This document shows positions 39,106 to 50,683 of a stretch of DNA of 64,000 bases, in pieces; the stretch's first letter is position 1, and every line of letters begins with the position of its first letter. The notes beneath the pieces are model-generated. The model did not search any database and was not told the origin of the DNA. It worked only from the letters and a program-made list of their open reading frames with translations. The stretch comes from an uncultured Verrucomicrobia subdivision 3 bacterium (lineage in GTDB: Bacteria; Verrucomicrobiota; Verrucomicrobiia; Limisphaerales; UBA11358). Position numbers and translations under genes: made by a program. Location: the NCBI GenBank assembly GCA_903922735.1, contig CAIXUZ010000050.1:20396-84395 (forward strand), given 5' to 3'.

Positions 39106-39477
39106 TCAGTCCAACCGCAGGGCTTGTTCCAAAAGTTGTTCCAAATGCCCGCTCAAAGCCGTTTCGCTGACGGCCAGATTGGCCCCGGATTTTTGCGCGA
39201 TGGCCAGGAGTTCCGCCTTGTTGTCCGGTGCAAAAGCGATGATGGGCAGATGTTGGGTGTTGTCGTCGGCTTTGATTTTTTCAATGGCCTCGCAAATTTC
39301 ACCAGGGGCATCGAGATCCACAAACAGCAATAGCGGCGATTCCCGGCGCACGGTGACGGCCAGCAGGGCGGGGTTGCTGAGGGCGAGCACCCGGTAATGC
39401 AAGTCCTGCAGCCGGTTCACCAGTTGGCTGCCCGGCATGAGCCGTTCATAGAATACAATCGCCAGCGGTTGCAGCAT
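39106..39477 (-). CDS. CheY-like pseudo-receiver domain protein
   Basis: Stand-alone receiver-like protein of 123 residues, MLQPLAIVFYERLMPGSQLV onward. The phospho-acceptor position is kept (LLFVDLDAPGEICEAIEKIK, about residue 53), but the N-terminal acidic pair is replaced by FYE and the conserved Lys-Pro near the end by SETA, so normal phosphorylation is doubtful. The gene starts 8 bases after the gltD stop and is therefore probably the third gene of the gltBD operon. No output domain. A role in controlling glutamate synthase, or an unrelated passenger, are both possible. Confidence 0.75.
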   Translation of the reverse strand: MLQPLAIVFYERLMPGSQLVNRLQDLHYRVLALSNPALLAVTVRRESPLLLFVDLDAPGEICEAIEKIKADDNTQHLPIIAFAPDNKAELLAIAQKSGANLAVSETALSGHLEQLLEQALRLD

Positions 39478-39485
39478 AACCCCAC

Positions 39486-40970
39486 TTACGGCAAATCGGT
39501 TTTGCCCATCAGGAAACGGTCGCACTCGCGCGCCGCGCCACGTCCTTCGTTGAAGGCCCAGACGACGAGGCTCTGGCCGCGACGGCAATCGCCGCAGGCA
39601 AACACGCCCTTCACGTTGGTGGTGTATTTCTCGAACTCGGCCTTCGCGTTGGAGCGGGCATCGCGTTCGAGGTTTAGCGCTTCGAGCAAGGGTTGTTCGG
39701 GTCCGATAAAACCCATTGCCAGCAGCACCAGTTCGGCGGGGATGGTTTTTTCGCTGCCGGGAACGTTCTTCGGCACAAACTGGCCCTTGTCGTTCTTGGT
39801 CCACTCCACTTTCACGGTGTGGACGGCTTTGACCTGGCCGTTCGCGTCGCCTTCAAACTTGGTGGCGGTGGTGAGGTAAATGCGCGGGTCGGCACCGAAT
39901 TTGGCCGCGGATTCTTCCTGCCCGTAGTCCACTTTGAGCGTCTTGGGCCATTCGGGCCACGGATTGTCCTTGGCGCGTTCCAGCGGCGGCTTAGGCAATA
40001 TCTCCACCTGCACAATACTCTTGCAGCCGTGGCGAAGGGAAGTTCCGACGCAGTCGGTGCCGGTGTCGCCGCCGCCAATGACCACGACGTTTTTGCTGTC
40101 GGCCGTAATCTGCATGCCGGGCTTGACGCCATCGAGCAGGTTCTTGGTGTTGGCGGTGAGGAATTCCATCGCGAGATGAATTCCCTTGAGCTGGCGGCCT
40201 TCAATCGGCAAATCACGACCTTTGGTGGCGCCGGTGGCGATGATGACGGCGTCGAATTCTTTCTGCAACTTTTCAACGGGATAATTTTTGCCGATCTCGG
40301 TGTTGCAGACAAATTTCACCCCTTCCTTTTCCAGCAGGTCGAGGCGGCGCAGGACGACTTCCTGCTTGTCGAGCTTCATGTTGGGAATGCCATACATGAG
40401 CAAACCGCCGGGGCGGTCGGCGCGTTCAAAGACGGTGACGGTGTGGCCGGCTTTATTCAACTGTGCGGCTGCGGAAAGTCCGGCGGGACCGGAGCCAACC
40501 ACGGCAACTTTCTTGCCGGTGCGCTTCGCCGGTGGTTCGGGGACCACCCAGCCCTGATCCCAGCCGTGGTCAATGATGCTGACTTCATTATTCTTGATGG
40601 TGATCGGCGGATCATTGATGCCGAGCACGCAGGAGCCCTCGCAAGGGGCAGGGCAGACACGACCGGTAAATTCCGGAAAGTTGTTGGTCTTGTGCAGGCG
40701 GTCCAGCGCTTCCCGCCAGAGGCCGCGAAATACGAGGTCGTTCCATTCCGGAATGAGGTTGTGAATCGGGCAGCCGCTGGCCATGCCGCTGACGAGTTGG
40801 CCGGTATGGCAAAACGGAATGCCGCAATCCATGCAGCGCGCGCCCTGCTTCTTCAGCTCGGCGTCGGGCAGGTGCAGGTGAATTTCCTTCCAGTCGGCAA
40901 GCCGCTCCAGGGCGGGACGGTCCTGCGGCAGTTGGCGCTGGAACTCTAAAAATCCGGTTGGTTTTCCCAT
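39486..40970 (-). CDS. gltD: Glutamate synthase (NADPH) small subunit GltD
   Basis: Cytoplasmic flavoprotein subunit of 494 residues that passes electrons from NADPH to the large subunit. N-terminal cysteines for [4Fe-4S] clusters are seen in [13 protein letters not shown] and [12 protein letters not shown]. The FAD motif is [15 protein letters not shown] and the NADPH motif [26 protein letters not shown] and LLALGFIG-like [11 protein letters not shown] complete the fold. Length matches the GltD family. It lies 36 bases after gltB. Confidence 0.96.
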   Translation of the reverse strand: MGKPTGFLEFQRQLPQDRPALERLADWKEIHLHLPDAELKKQGARCMDCGIPFCHTGQLVSGMASGCPIHNLIPEWNDLVFRGLWREALDRLHKTNNFPEFTGRVCPAPCEGSCVLGINDPPITIKNNEVSIIDHGWDQGWVVPEPPAKRTGKKVAVVGSGPAGLSAAAQLNKAGHTVTVFERADRPGGLLMYGIPNMKLDKQEVVLRRLDLLEKEGVKFVCNTEIGKNYPVEKLQKEFDAVIIATGATKGRDLPIEGRQLKGIHLAMEFLTANTKNLLDGVKPGMQITADSKNVVVIGGGDTGTDCVGTSLRHGCKSIVQVEILPKPPLERAKDNPWPEWPKTLKVDYGQEESAAKFGADPRIYLTTATKFEGDANGQVKAVHTVKVEWTKNDKGQFVPKNVPGSEKTIPAELVLLAMGFIGPEQPLLEALNLERDARSNAKAEFEKYTTNVKGVFACGDCRRGQSLVVWAFNEGRGAARECDRFLMGKTDLP

Positions 40971-41006
40971 CTTCGGTTTGGTTTATGGATTAAAGTTTCG
41001 GGTTGA

Positions 41007-44000
41007 TCAGTGGCCGCCTTTTACGTTTTCTTCGAATGCCGCCATGATGGCTTCGTCGCCGCTCAAGCCTTGCGACTGAACCCTTTTGAGCGAGGCGAGC
41101 ACGCGGGCGTAGTCCTGCGGCAGCACTTTGACAAATTTTGGCACATAATTTTTCCAGTCCGCGAGGATTTTCGCGGCGCGTTCGCTGTGCGTGTAGGTCT
41201 GATGCCGTTGGATGAGCTTCCAGAGCTCTTCGATCTCGTTGGCCTCGGTCAGTATTTCGAGCGAAACCAGCTCCATGTTGCAGCGGGTCTTGAAATCGCC
41301 CGCTTCGTCCAAAACGTAAGCCACGCCGCCGCTCATGCCGGCGGCGAAGTTGCGGCCCGATTTGCCGAGGACAACAACGCGTCCGCCGGTCATGTATTCA
41401 CAGCCATGGTCGCCGATGGCTTCCACCACCGCATCCACGCCAGAGTTGCGGACAGCGAAACGTTCGCCGGCCATGCCGCGCACAAAGATCTCGCCGGCGG
41501 TTGCGCCGTAAAGCGCCACGTTGCCGATGATGATGTTGTCTTCCGCAACAAACGTGGAACCCTTCGGCGGATAAACGATGAGCTTGCCGCCGCTGAGACC
41601 TTTGCCGAAATAATCGTTGGCATCGCCTTCGAGTTCGTGGGTCATGCCCTTGGGCATGAAAGCCCCGAAGCTTTGTCCCGCACTGCCGTTGAATTTCAGG
41701 TGCACGGTGTCTTCGGGCAGGCCTTTGATGCCGTATTTTTTGGTGATCTCGCTGCCGACGATGGTGCCGACGACGCGGTTCACGTTGATGATGGCCAATT
41801 CAGCTCGCACTTTTTCGCCGCGCTCAATGGCGGGTTTGCAGAGTTCAAGCAGCTTGGTGATATCGAGCGATTTTTCCAGGCCGTGATCCTGCGCCTGCTG
41901 CCGGAAACGGCCGACTTCGGGACCCGCTTCGGGTTGGTGAAGAATCGGCGTGAGATCAATGCCGCTGGCTTTCCAGTGCTCAATTGCTTTCCACGGCACC
42001 AGTTTGTCGGTGCGACCGATCATGTCTTCCAGCTTGCGGAAGCCGAGTCTGGCCATGATTTCACGGAGTTCCTGGGCGATGAACCGCATGTAATTCACGA
42101 CGTGATCCGGATCGCCGGTGAAACGCTTGCGCAGCCGCGGGTCCTGGGTGGCGACACCGACCGGACAGGTGTTTTGATGGCAGACGCGCATCATGATGCA
42201 GCCCATGACGACCAGCGGGGCGGTCGCAAACCCGAATTCTTCCGCCCCCAGCAGTGCGGCCACGGCGACATCGCGACCGGTCTTCAACTGGCCGTCGGTT
42301 TCGACATAGATGCGGCTGCGGAGATTGTTCAATACGAGCGTCTGGTGGGTTTCGGCCACGCCGAGTTCCCACGGGCCGCCCGCATGCTTGATGGACGAGA
42401 GCGGCGAAGCGCCCGTGCCGCCATCATGACCGGAAATCAGCACCACGTCCGCATGCGCCTTGGCGACTCCGGCCGCCACCGTGCCGACGCCGACCTCGGC
42501 GACGAGCTTAACGCTGATCCGCGCATCCCGGTTGGCATTCTTCAAATCGTGGATCAATTCCGACAAGTCCTCGATGGAATAAATGTCGTGGTGCGGCGGC
42601 GGGGAAATAAGTCCAACTCCGGCGGTGGTGCCGCGCGTTTTGGCCACCCACGGATAAACTTTCTTGCCGGGCAATTCGCCGCCTTCGCCGGGCTTCGCGC
42701 CCTGCGCCATCTTGATCTGGATTTCCTTGGCATTGACCAGGTAGTGGCTGGTCACGCCAAATCGTCCGGACGCGACCTGTTTGATGGCGGAATTCTTTGA
42801 GTCGCCTTTCTCATTCGTCCAGGTATAGCGCTCGGCATCTTCGCCGCCTTCGCCGGTGTTGGATTTGCCACCGAGGCGGTTCATGGCGATGGCCAGTGTT
42901 TCGTGCGCCTCCTGCGAAATGGAACCGTAGCTCATCGCGCCGGTCTTGAATCGCTTGACGAGGCTTTCCACCGATTCCACCTCGTCCAGCGACAGTGGCT
43001 TCTCCGCTGGCTTAAAGTCGAGCAGGCCGCGCAGCGTGCAAAGGTTGGCCGCCTGATTGTTGATCAGCTCCGCGAACTCGCGGTAAATCTTCTCGCTGCC
43101 GAGGCGGCAGGCCGTTTGCAGCTTGTGGATCGTCTGCGGATTGAACAGGTGATGTTCGCCGCCGTCGCGCCATTGATACTGGCCGCCGGCATCCAGTTCG
43201 GCGTTGACCGGAACCGGCGGGAACGCGCGGCGATGGCGGGCGATCGCTTCTTCGGCGACGACCTTCAGCCCGGCCCCTTGAATGCGGGTCGGTGTCCAGG
43301 TGAAATACTTGTCCACGATGTCGTTATTGAGGCCGACGGCTTCAAAAATCTGCGCGCCGCGATAACTCTGAACCGTCGAGATGCCCATCTTGGCCATCGT
43401 CTTGACGACGCCTTTGATGGCCGCCTTGATGAAATTCTTGATGGCTTTCTTGTGGTCGGTGTTGGTCAGCAAGCCTTCATGGATAAGGTCATCAATGGAC
43501 TCGTAAGCCAGGTAGGGATTGATGGCGCTGCAACCATAGCCGATGAGCAATGCAAAATGATGCACTTCGCGCGGTTCGCCGGATTCCAGCACCAACCCCA
43601 TGCGGCCACGCGTGCCGGAGCGGATGAGGTGATGGTGCAATCCCGCCGTGGCGAGCAGGGCCGGGATGGGCGCGTTTTGTGCGTCCACATTGCGGTCGGA
43701 CAGGATAATGACATTCGCGCCGTCCTTGATGGCTTGATCAGCGGCGGCAAACACTTTTTCCAGCGCCGCTTCCATGCCTTTCGCACCCTCCGCCGCCTTG
43801 AACAGAATGGGCAGCGTTGCCGATTTGAAACCGGGCTGGTTGACCTGACGCAGTTTTTCCAATTGCTCGTTGGTCAGAATCGGTTGATCGAGCCGGATGA
43901 GCGCGCAGCTTTCCGCGCTGGGGCTTAGCAGGTCGCCGCGCGAACCGACCATCGTGTGCGTGGCCGTGATGATTTCCTCGCGGATCGGATCTATCGGCGG

Positions 44001-45617
44001 ATTCGTGACCTGCGCGAACAATTGCTTGAAATAGCTGTAAAGCAACTGCGGTTTGTTTGAGAGCACCGCCAGCGGCGTGTCGGTGCCCATCGAACCCAGC
44101 GGCTGAACCCCGGTGCTGGCCATCGGGCCGACGATAAATCGCAAGTCTTCAAAGGTGTAGCCAAAGGCTTGCTGGTCTTGCAGCACTTTGCGGTGCGGTG
44201 CTTCCGTCGGCAATTTCGGCTCCGGCAGGTTTTCGAGCAGTAAATGATGTTTGTCCAGCCATTCGCGATACGGATGGGCGGAGGCGTATTTTTGCTTTAG
44301 CTCCTCGTCGGCAATGATCCGGCCTTGATCCGTGTCCACCAGGAACATTCTGCCGGGCTGTAAACGGCCTTTGACGGCGACCCGTTCCGGCGCAATCGGC
44401 AGCACCCCGGCTTCCGACGCCATGATGACCACATCGTCTTTCGTGACGTAATAACGCGACGGGCGCAGGCCGTTGCGGTCCAGGCACGCGCCGATGCGGA
44501 TGCCGTCCGTGAACGCCATCGAAGCCGGGCCGTCCCACGGTTCAATCAGGCAGGAATGATATTCATAGAACGCCTTGCGTTCGGCGTCCATGCTTTCATG
44601 ATTTTCCCACGGTTCGGGAATCATCATCATCATCGTGTGCGGCAGCTCGCGCCCCGCCATGACCAGCAGCTCGACGCAGTTGTCAAACTGCGCGGAATCG
44701 CTGCCATCGGTGTTGATGACGGGAACGACTTTCTTGATGTCGTCGCCGAGCGTGGTGGATTTGAAATTCGCCTGCGCCGCCTTCATCCAGTTGACGTTGC
44801 CGCGCAGGGTGTTGATTTCGCCGTTGTGGGCGATGTAGCGGTTGGGATGCGCGCGATCCCAGCTTGGGAACGTGTTCGTTGAGAAGCGGGAGTGGACCAG
44901 CGCCATCGCCGTGGTGACGGCCGGATTGCTCAGATCGGGATAATACTTTTCCACCTGCTCGGACATCAGCATGCCTTTGTAGATCAGCGTGCGCGCCGAC
45001 AGGCTGGAAACGTAAAAATATTTTCCACCCGCAAAAGCATTGCCGTAGCGGATGCGCTGCTCCGCCAGCTTGCGGATGACAAACAGCTTCCGTTCAAATG
45101 CCGCCTCGTCTTTCAGCGCGGCCTTGCGCCCGACAAAAACCTGCGCCATGAACGGCTCTGCCGCCACGGCGGTCTTGCCCAGCGACGTGTTATCCGTAGG
45201 CACATCCCGCCAGCCGAGCAGCGTCTGGCCTTCGGCGGCAATGATTTTGCCCAGCTCCGCCTTGATGGCTTCGCGCTCCGCCGCAATTTTTGGAAGAAAC
45301 ATCATGCCCACGCCGTATTGGCCGACGGCGGGAAGCTTGAAGCCAAGCCGGGTCGCTTCCGTCACGAAGAAATCATGCGGCACCTGGATGAGGATGCCGG
45401 CGCCGTCGCCAGTGTTGGCTTCGCAACCGCACGCGCCGCGATGGTCGAGATTTACCAGGATTTGAAGCGCGTCCGACACCAGTTGGTGGGACTTTTTGCC
45501 CTTCATGTTCACGACGAAACCCAGCCCGCACGCATCGTGCTCAAACTGGGGGTCGTAAAGGCCTTGTTTCGGAGGTGCGCCCAAACGCACCGCGGCGGTG
45601 TTATTAGCTTTCTGCAT
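41007..45617 (-). CDS. gltB: Glutamate synthase large subunit GltB
   Basis: The product is 1536 residues and makes two glutamates from glutamine and 2-oxoglutarate. A 29-residue propeptide precedes the nucleophile C30 in [12 protein letters not shown], the class II amidotransferase site. The central domain, the FMN synthase domain ([31 protein letters not shown]) and the [3Fe-4S] site ([19 protein letters not shown]) follow, then the C-terminal beta-helix GXGXG repeats. All are complete. It heads the gltB-gltD-receiver operon. The preceding 216 bases, shared with the divergent ppnP, are A/T-rich with repeated GATGATTTTTGC-like words that may be regulatory. Confidence 0.97.
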   Translation of the reverse strand: MQKANNTAAVRLGAPPKQGLYDPQFEHDACGLGFVVNMKGKKSHQLVSDALQILVNLDHRGACGCEANTGDGAGILIQVPHDFFVTEATRLGFKLPAVGQYGVGMMFLPKIAAEREAIKAELGKIIAAEGQTLLGWRDVPTDNTSLGKTAVAAEPFMAQVFVGRKAALKDEAAFERKLFVIRKLAEQRIRYGNAFAGGKYFYVSSLSARTLIYKGMLMSEQVEKYYPDLSNPAVTTAMALVHSRFSTNTFPSWDRAHPNRYIAHNGEINTLRGNVNWMKAAQANFKSTTLGDDIKKVVPVINTDGSDSAQFDNCVELLVMAGRELPHTMMMMIPEPWENHESMDAERKAFYEYHSCLIEPWDGPASMAFTDGIRIGACLDRNGLRPSRYYVTKDDVVIMASEAGVLPIAPERVAVKGRLQPGRMFLVDTDQGRIIADEELKQKYASAHPYREWLDKHHLLLENLPEPKLPTEAPHRKVLQDQQAFGYTFEDLRFIVGPMASTGVQPLGSMGTDTPLAVLSNKPQLLYSYFKQLFAQVTNPPIDPIREEIITATHTMVGSRGDLLSPSAESCALIRLDQPILTNEQLEKLRQVNQPGFKSATLPILFKAAEGAKGMEAALEKVFAAADQAIKDGANVIILSDRNVDAQNAPIPALLATAGLHHHLIRSGTRGRMGLVLESGEPREVHHFALLIGYGCSAINPYLAYESIDDLIHEGLLTNTDHKKAIKNFIKAAIKGVVKTMAKMGISTVQSYRGAQIFEAVGLNNDIVDKYFTWTPTRIQGAGLKVVAEEAIARHRRAFPPVPVNAELDAGGQYQWRDGGEHHLFNPQTIHKLQTACRLGSEKIYREFAELINNQAANLCTLRGLLDFKPAEKPLSLDEVESVESLVKRFKTGAMSYGSISQEAHETLAIAMNRLGGKSNTGEGGEDAERYTWTNEKGDSKNSAIKQVASGRFGVTSHYLVNAKEIQIKMAQGAKPGEGGELPGKKVYPWVAKTRGTTAGVGLISPPPHHDIYSIEDLSELIHDLKNANRDARISVKLVAEVGVGTVAAGVAKAHADVVLISGHDGGTGASPLSSIKHAGGPWELGVAETHQTLVLNNLRSRIYVETDGQLKTGRDVAVAALLGAEEFGFATAPLVVMGCIMMRVCHQNTCPVGVATQDPRLRKRFTGDPDHVVNYMRFIAQELREIMARLGFRKLEDMIGRTDKLVPWKAIEHWKASGIDLTPILHQPEAGPEVGRFRQQAQDHGLEKSLDITKLLELCKPAIERGEKVRAELAIINVNRVVGTIVGSEITKKYGIKGLPEDTVHLKFNGSAGQSFGAFMPKGMTHELEGDANDYFGKGLSGGKLIVYPPKGSTFVAEDNIIIGNVALYGATAGEIFVRGMAGERFAVRNSGVDAVVEAIGDHGCEYMTGGRVVVLGKSGRNFAAGMSGGVAYVLDEAGDFKTRCNMELVSLEILTEANEIEELWKLIQRHQTYTHSERAAKILADWKNYVPKFVKVLPQDYARVLASLKRVQSQGLSGDEAIMAAFEENVKGGH

Positions 45618-45833
45618 TTGTATTCTGGTGAACGCGAAACGGATAAGTCCGCGTTCCGTTATTTTTTACTCAATTTTAACAACTGCGCAATCATTGTTTT
45701 TAATTTTTGCGATGATTTTTGCATAAGAAATCCGTGAAAATTGCCGCGTCAGATTAGTGGGGAATTTTATCTGCATTAGCTGGCATCAGTTTGTGTTGAT
45801 AATCATGCCGAAAACAGGCATTAAAACGCGCGC
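45618..45833. promoter_or_regulatory. Divergent promoter region gltB / ppnP
   Basis: A/T-rich stretch of 216 bases. GCGCAATCATTGTTTTT and GCGATGATTTTTGC repeat a similar core within 40 bases on the gltB side. TGGCAT..GTGTTG near 45780 is only a weak match to a sigma-54 promoter. No firm operator can be named. Confidence 0.4.
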
Positions 45834-46112
45834 ATGAAACATAATTCTTATTTTGAAGGCAAAGTCCAGAGCCTCGCCGTCGGCACCACCGACGGCCCGG
45901 CCACCGTCGGCGTAATCGAACCGGGCCAGTACAGCTTCGGCACGGATTGCATCGAGCACATGCACATCGTGGCGGGCACGCTCAAGGCCAGACTCCCCGG
46001 CGGCGAATGGCAGAGCTACGGCAAAGGCCAGTTCTTCATTGTCCCCAAGGGCGTGAAGTTCGAGGTCGAAGCCGTTGGCGACGTGGCTTATCTCTGCTAC
46101 TACAAGCGCTGA
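45834..46112 (+). CDS. ppnP: Pyrimidine/purine nucleoside phosphorylase PpnP (DUF1255)
   Basis: Small cupin-fold enzyme of 92 residues, as expected for the family, that splits nucleosides with phosphate to ribose-1-phosphate and base. Characteristic are NSYFEGKVQSLA at the start, TVGVIEPGQYSFGT, the cupin strand EHMHIVAGTL and PKGVKFEVEA. It stands alone, divergent from gltB, and ends with a clear terminator at 46133-46168. Confidence 0.93.
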   Translation: MKHNSYFEGKVQSLAVGTTDGPATVGVIEPGQYSFGTDCIEHMHIVAGTLKARLPGGEWQSYGKGQFFIVPKGVKFEVEAVGDVAYLCYYKR

Positions 46113-46132
46113 AATAACAATCTCATCAAATC

Positions 46133-46168
46133 AAACCGCCGGATGAAAATACTTTCTTCCGGCGGTTT
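46133..46168 (+). terminator. Intrinsic terminator after ppnP
   Basis: AAACCGCCGGA pairs with TCCGGCGGTTT across a 14-base loop, followed by TACTTTT. Confidence 0.82.
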
Positions 46169-46175
46169 TACTTTT

Positions 46176-46256
46176 GGTGGGGCGAGCGTCCATGCGAGCC
46201 GCGAAGGTTTAGAGGTTTGGTATAACCCGGCGGCTCGTCAGGAGCCTCGCCCTACC
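46176..46256. repeat. Palindromic repeat element, family B
   Basis: Left arm GGTGGGGCGAGCGTCC..GCGAGCCGC, right arm in reverse complement GGTAGGGCGAGGCTCCTGAC..GAGCCGCC; the centre is A/T-rich. A half copy of the left arm is found inside bioA at 56145-56170. Confidence 0.8.
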
Positions 46257-46313
46257 GGTTACGGCTGCAAACACATTTTACACCCCGCCGATTGCTGATA
46301 TATTGTCCGCCTT

Positions 46314-47462
<1,149 letters not shown>

Positions 47463-47538
47463 ATTGATAAATCATAAGTTTGCATTTTGGATTTTTAATC
47501 CGCCGCTCCGCCGGAGCTGAATCTATTTTGCTCCGGTA

Positions 47539-47571
47539 ATTCTACAAATAGGCCGCACCTACGGGGCTCGG
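47539..47571. repeat. Degenerate TGTAG-type palindrome arm left of island 2
   Basis: TTCTACAAATAGGCCGCACC then TACGGGGCTCGGGA resembles the right arm of the compound palindrome at 12862-12894 (TTCTACAAAGATTTCGCGCC then TACGGCGCTGGGC). Confidence 0.6.
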
Positions 47572-47599
47572 GAATTTCACCCATCTTTTTGCTTCGCCA

Positions 47600-47872
47600 T
47601 CCAACTTGTTTCCCGCCGGAACCAACTTTCCCGCGCGGGGAAGGTTAAGATTTTGTCCTCGGCGTTTAGTGTTTTCTTCGGGAAGGTTAGTGTTTCGCCC
47701 GCGACAATCTGTGTTTCGGTCGGGAAAGTTAGTGTTTTTACCGGACAAGTCAGTGTCCGCGTCGGTCAAGTCAGTGTTTTTGCCCGGACAGTCAGTGTCC
47801 GGCGCGGGAACTAACTGTATTTTCGCGGACAAGTCAGTTCCCGGGCTGGACAAGTCAGTTTCCTTGGGAAAA
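47600..47872. repeat. 21-bp tandem repeat island 2
   Basis: Thirteen 21-base units start at 47600, 47621, 47642 and so on to 47852. The consensus is loose (AAGTCAGTGTTTNCNCGGGA), yet the phase never slips. On the minus strand the units read as heptapeptides such as KNTDLTD, ADTDLSG, KNTNFPD and RNTDCRG. Sequence is unrelated to islands 1 and 3. Confidence 0.85.
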
Positions 47873-48164
47873 AAGTTGGTGGACGGGCGGAAAACCAACC
47901 TCTTTTGCCGGCCAGAAGCAGGCCGCAGCGCGGGGAATGATACCAAAGGCAGCGGCCCAAGTCTTGTCCAAACGCAAATGGTGTTTGGACATGACTCTCC
48001 TTCGTTCCGTGACAAGATGGGAGGGAAAACCGACAGCCAAAGCCAGCGCGCAGGGGCGGGGAATGATAGCTGGTATCGGAAGCACCGCCCATTGCGAATT
48101 TAGGTTGTTTTAGCAATAGGCAGGCTCATTGGCTGTGACATGATAGAAGAGAAAACAGACGGCC

Positions 48165-48890
48165 ATGAATTATGATTCCAATCCCCCGGTATATTACGAT
48201 GACCCGTTGTCATTCTACGATTCGCCGGGGCCGGGGCCGTCGCAACCGAAAAAGCCTATGAAACAAGTTGTATTCAAGCTGAACCAAAAAACGCTCGACC
48301 AGAAGTTGGATTTCACCACCGATCTGGCCGCAGCCTTGACGACGAACGTCGCGACGTATGCGAGTCCCGACCCGTCGCCCGCGACGTTGACGGGCAAGGT
48401 CACCGCCATCCAGGTCAAACGGGGCGAGGTGACCGCCGCGCAAACCGTGCTGGACACCAAAACCAGTGAACTGGCCGTGCTCGAAGGCGAACTGGATGAT
48501 CTGTTGACATTGTCGGCGGCTTACATCCAAAAAACCTCCGGCGGCGATGAAGCCAAAATCAATCTCCTGCCCGTGGAGACGAAGGCCGCGCCCAGCCCGA
48601 CCACCACGCCCGGACAGGTGATGGATCTCAAGCTCTCGCCGGGCAAAAACGCCGGCGAAGTGAAAAATTCCATCAAGAAGACGTCGGGTGCGCAAAGCTA
48701 CGAGTATGAATCCACCACCGACCCGACGAAACCGGAAACGTGGGTTCATTTGGACACCTCGTCCGGCACCCGCACGACGTTCACCGGCCTGGTGAGCGGC
48801 ACCAAGCTGTGGGTGCGGGCCCGCGCCGTCGGTGGCAAGAAGACGGGCAAGGGCGCCTGGAGCGATCCGGCCACCATCACCGTGCCCTAG
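48165..48890 (+). CDS. Fibronectin type III-like protein of unknown function
   Basis: Protein of 241 residues without a signal peptide. It starts with a short Tyr/Asp/Pro segment (MNYDSNPPVYYDDPLSFYDS), continues with VVFKLNQKTLDQKLDFTTDL and a predicted helical region (about 75-120: VTAIQVKRGEVTAAQTVLDT), and ends with an Fn3-type beta domain (about 150-241: KKTSGAQSYEYESTTDP..GLVSGTKLWVRARAVG). I associate proteins of this build with Verrucomicrobiota genomes, where they often occur alone; function unknown. It directly follows tandem island 2. An ATG at 48258 (MKQVVFKL) is a possible shorter start. Confidence 0.75.
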   Translation: MNYDSNPPVYYDDPLSFYDSPGPGPSQPKKPMKQVVFKLNQKTLDQKLDFTTDLAAALTTNVATYASPDPSPATLTGKVTAIQVKRGEVTAAQTVLDTKTSELAVLEGELDDLLTLSAAYIQKTSGGDEAKINLLPVETKAAPSPTTTPGQVMDLKLSPGKNAGEVKNSIKKTSGAQSYEYESTTDPTKPETWVHLDTSSGTRTTFTGLVSGTKLWVRARAVGGKKTGKGAWSDPATITVP

Positions 48891-48979
48891 GCGGCGACAC
48901 CATTGGGGCGGCGCCCCGACACCCGGCCGTGACCACGATTGAAGTTGGCCGCGGCGCGGGTTTTTTCTAGCATCGCGCC

Positions 48980-49885
48980 ATGAACCGTCGTGCTGGCCTC
49001 GCTTTGCTGACCGGGTTGCTTGCCGCCCTGTTGAGTTCCGCCCACGCTGCCGACGCCAAAATCCGCGTGCTCATCGTGGACGGGTTCAGCAATCACGACT
49101 GGCGGCAGACCACTTCGTTGCTCCGCGGCCTCTTGGATCCGTCGGGATTGTTTGCGGTTGCCGTGAGCACGACCCCGCAGTCCACGAACGCCGCGGATTG
49201 GGCGGCGTGGCGTCCGCCTTTTTCCGACTGCGACGTGGTGATCCAAACCTGCAACGACATCAGCCATGGCCCGTCCTGGCCGGAGCCGGTGAAAAAGGAG
49301 TTTGCGGATTTCGTCCGGCACGGCGGGGGCGTTTATATTTTCCATTCGGCGGAGAACGCGTTTCTGGGGTGGAAGGAATACGAACAAATGGTCGGCCTCT
49401 GCTGGCGCAAGGCGGATTACGGGACGGCCATCCGCGTGAACGCGGACGGTTCGCTCGTGCGGATTCCGCCCGGTGAAGGCGGCAACACCGGCCACGGCCA
49501 GCGCGGCGACGTGCTGGTCACGCGCCGGGGCGATGATGTGATCCACGCCGGCTTTCCGCGCGCGTGGCTTTCGCCGGACCTGGAGGTTTATTTTTATGCG
49601 CGCGGCCCGGCGGAGAATGTCAACGTGCTGGCGTATGCCAGGGATTCCAAGCCGGGGCAGGGGCTGTTGTGGCCGGTGGAATGGACGACAACTTATGGCC
49701 GGGGGCGCGCCTATGTTTCCACTTACGGCCACATCTGGAAAGGCGTGACGAATCCGCCGGCGCTGCGTTGCGCAGCGGTGCAAACCATAATCCCGCGCGT
49801 GCTTCAATGGCTGGCGAAACGACCGGTGACGGTTCCGGTGCCGGCGGATTTTCCCGGAACAAATACGGTTTCCTTGCGCCACTGA
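48980..49885 (+). CDS. Secreted ThuA-like domain protein
   Basis: Exported protein of 301 residues with signal peptide ending AHAAD. The fold is ThuA-like (a glutamine amidotransferase-like Rossmann fold): IRVLIVDGFSNHDWRQTT, SDCDVVIQTCNDISHGP, HGGGVYIFHSAENAF and the C-terminal YGRGRAYVSTYGHIWK. ThuA proteins were linked to trehalose use; in Planctomycetes and Verrucomicrobia the exported members are numerous and thought to act on sugars, but the reaction is not known. The next gene, a lipoprotein hydrolase, starts 39 bases on, so an operon is likely. Confidence 0.87.
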   Translation: MNRRAGLALLTGLLAALLSSAHAADAKIRVLIVDGFSNHDWRQTTSLLRGLLDPSGLFAVAVSTTPQSTNAADWAAWRPPFSDCDVVIQTCNDISHGPSWPEPVKKEFADFVRHGGGVYIFHSAENAFLGWKEYEQMVGLCWRKADYGTAIRVNADGSLVRIPPGEGGNTGHGQRGDVLVTRRGDDVIHAGFPRAWLSPDLEVYFYARGPAENVNVLAYARDSKPGQGLLWPVEWTTTYGRGRAYVSTYGHIWKGVTNPPALRCAAVQTIIPRVLQWLAKRPVTVPVPADFPGTNTVSLRH

Positions 49886-49924
49886 ATCGGCCATCTTTTC
49901 CTGAATCTTGGATTTTTGACGAAC

Positions 49925-50602
49925 ATGAAAAAGAGTTTGCTGCTTATTGGAATGCTTCTTGGCCTGCTCACCGTGGCGGGTTGCGCCACCGGAACCAATC
50001 AAACGCATAACTTTGCGCGCTGGGAAAAAGCCATCCATGCCTTTGAATTGCAGGACGTCAAGCACGCGCCGCCGGCCAATGCCATTGTCTTCGCCGGTTC
50101 TTCCACCATTGCCCGCTGGAAAACGCTGGCGAAGGATTTTCCCGGCCTGCCGGTCATGAACCGTGGCTTCGGCGGCTCGCAGATTGTGGATGCGGCGCAT
50201 TTTGCCGACCGGATGATTTTTCCATATCAGCCGAAGATGGTTTTACTGCGCGCCGGCGGCAACGACCTTTGGGCGGGCAAATCGCCAGCCGAGGTGGCGG
50301 GCGATTTCAAGAACTTTGCGGAAACCGTCCACACGCGGTTGCCGGAGACAAAAATTGTTTACATTTCCTGGAGTCCTACTCTTTTGCGCTGGAAGCAGCA
50401 TGAACAGGAAAAACAGTTGAACACTCTTGTTGGCAGTTATATCGCGGGCAAATCGTGGCTGCAATACATTGAGACCTACGACTTGCCGATGGGAACGAAC
50501 GGGTTGCCGCGCGCGGAATTGTTTGTGGCGGATAAACTGCATTTCAATGCCGCCGGTTATAAACTGCTTGCCCAACGCGTTCGTCCTTTTCTGCCGAAAT
50601 GA
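49925..50602 (+). CDS. SGNH/GDSL hydrolase lipoprotein
   Basis: Lipoprotein of 225 residues with lipobox LTVAGC. The SGNH blocks are FAGSSTIARW (nucleophile Ser), NRGFGGSQI (Gly), AGGNDLWAG (Asn) and DKLHFNAAGY (Asp-x-x-His). Family members deacetylate sugars or hydrolyse esters; GSST in place of GDS in block I marks a recognised subgroup related to secreted GDSL lipases. The ATG at 49925 follows a weak TTG at 49916 and is preferred because it opens the signal peptide MKKSLLLIGMLLGLL. Downstream is glutathione peroxidase. Confidence 0.88.
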   Translation: MKKSLLLIGMLLGLLTVAGCATGTNQTHNFARWEKAIHAFELQDVKHAPPANAIVFAGSSTIARWKTLAKDFPGLPVMNRGFGGSQIVDAAHFADRMIFPYQPKMVLLRAGGNDLWAGKSPAEVAGDFKNFAETVHTRLPETKIVYISWSPTLLRWKQHEQEKQLNTLVGSYIAGKSWLQYIETYDLPMGTNGLPRAELFVADKLHFNAAGYKLLAQRVRPFLPK

Positions 50603-50683
50603 TTTTTTGAAAACCGGAATGGGGTAGCCTGGCTGGCCGTTGCGCATTTGACAGTGAGCCCGACTCGGTGCATGGTTGCCCCC

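Larger units (their letters stand above)
47463..48164. other. Gene-free 700-base region holding tandem island 2
   Basis: Contains a degenerate TGTAG-type palindrome arm (47539-47571), the 21-bp island (47600-47872) and then a stretch with two GGGGAATGATA words near 47935 and 48060. Frames across the island are open on both strands, but they encode low-complexity heptads and I do not call a protein. Confidence 0.65.

Noticed and set aside
41010..42800. 596-codon plus-strand frame opposite gltB
   Set aside because: Shadow of the GltB frame, whose synthase-domain motifs are unmistakable.
45770..45800. Sigma-54 promoter before ppnP
   Set aside because: TGGCAT with the downstream GC element replaced by TG is too weak a match.
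47542..48015. Minus-strand open frame of 157 codons with NTDLSGK-type heptads
   Set aside because: It arises from the 21-bp period. I report the array, since no start signal, signal peptide or homology supports a protein; expression data could change this.
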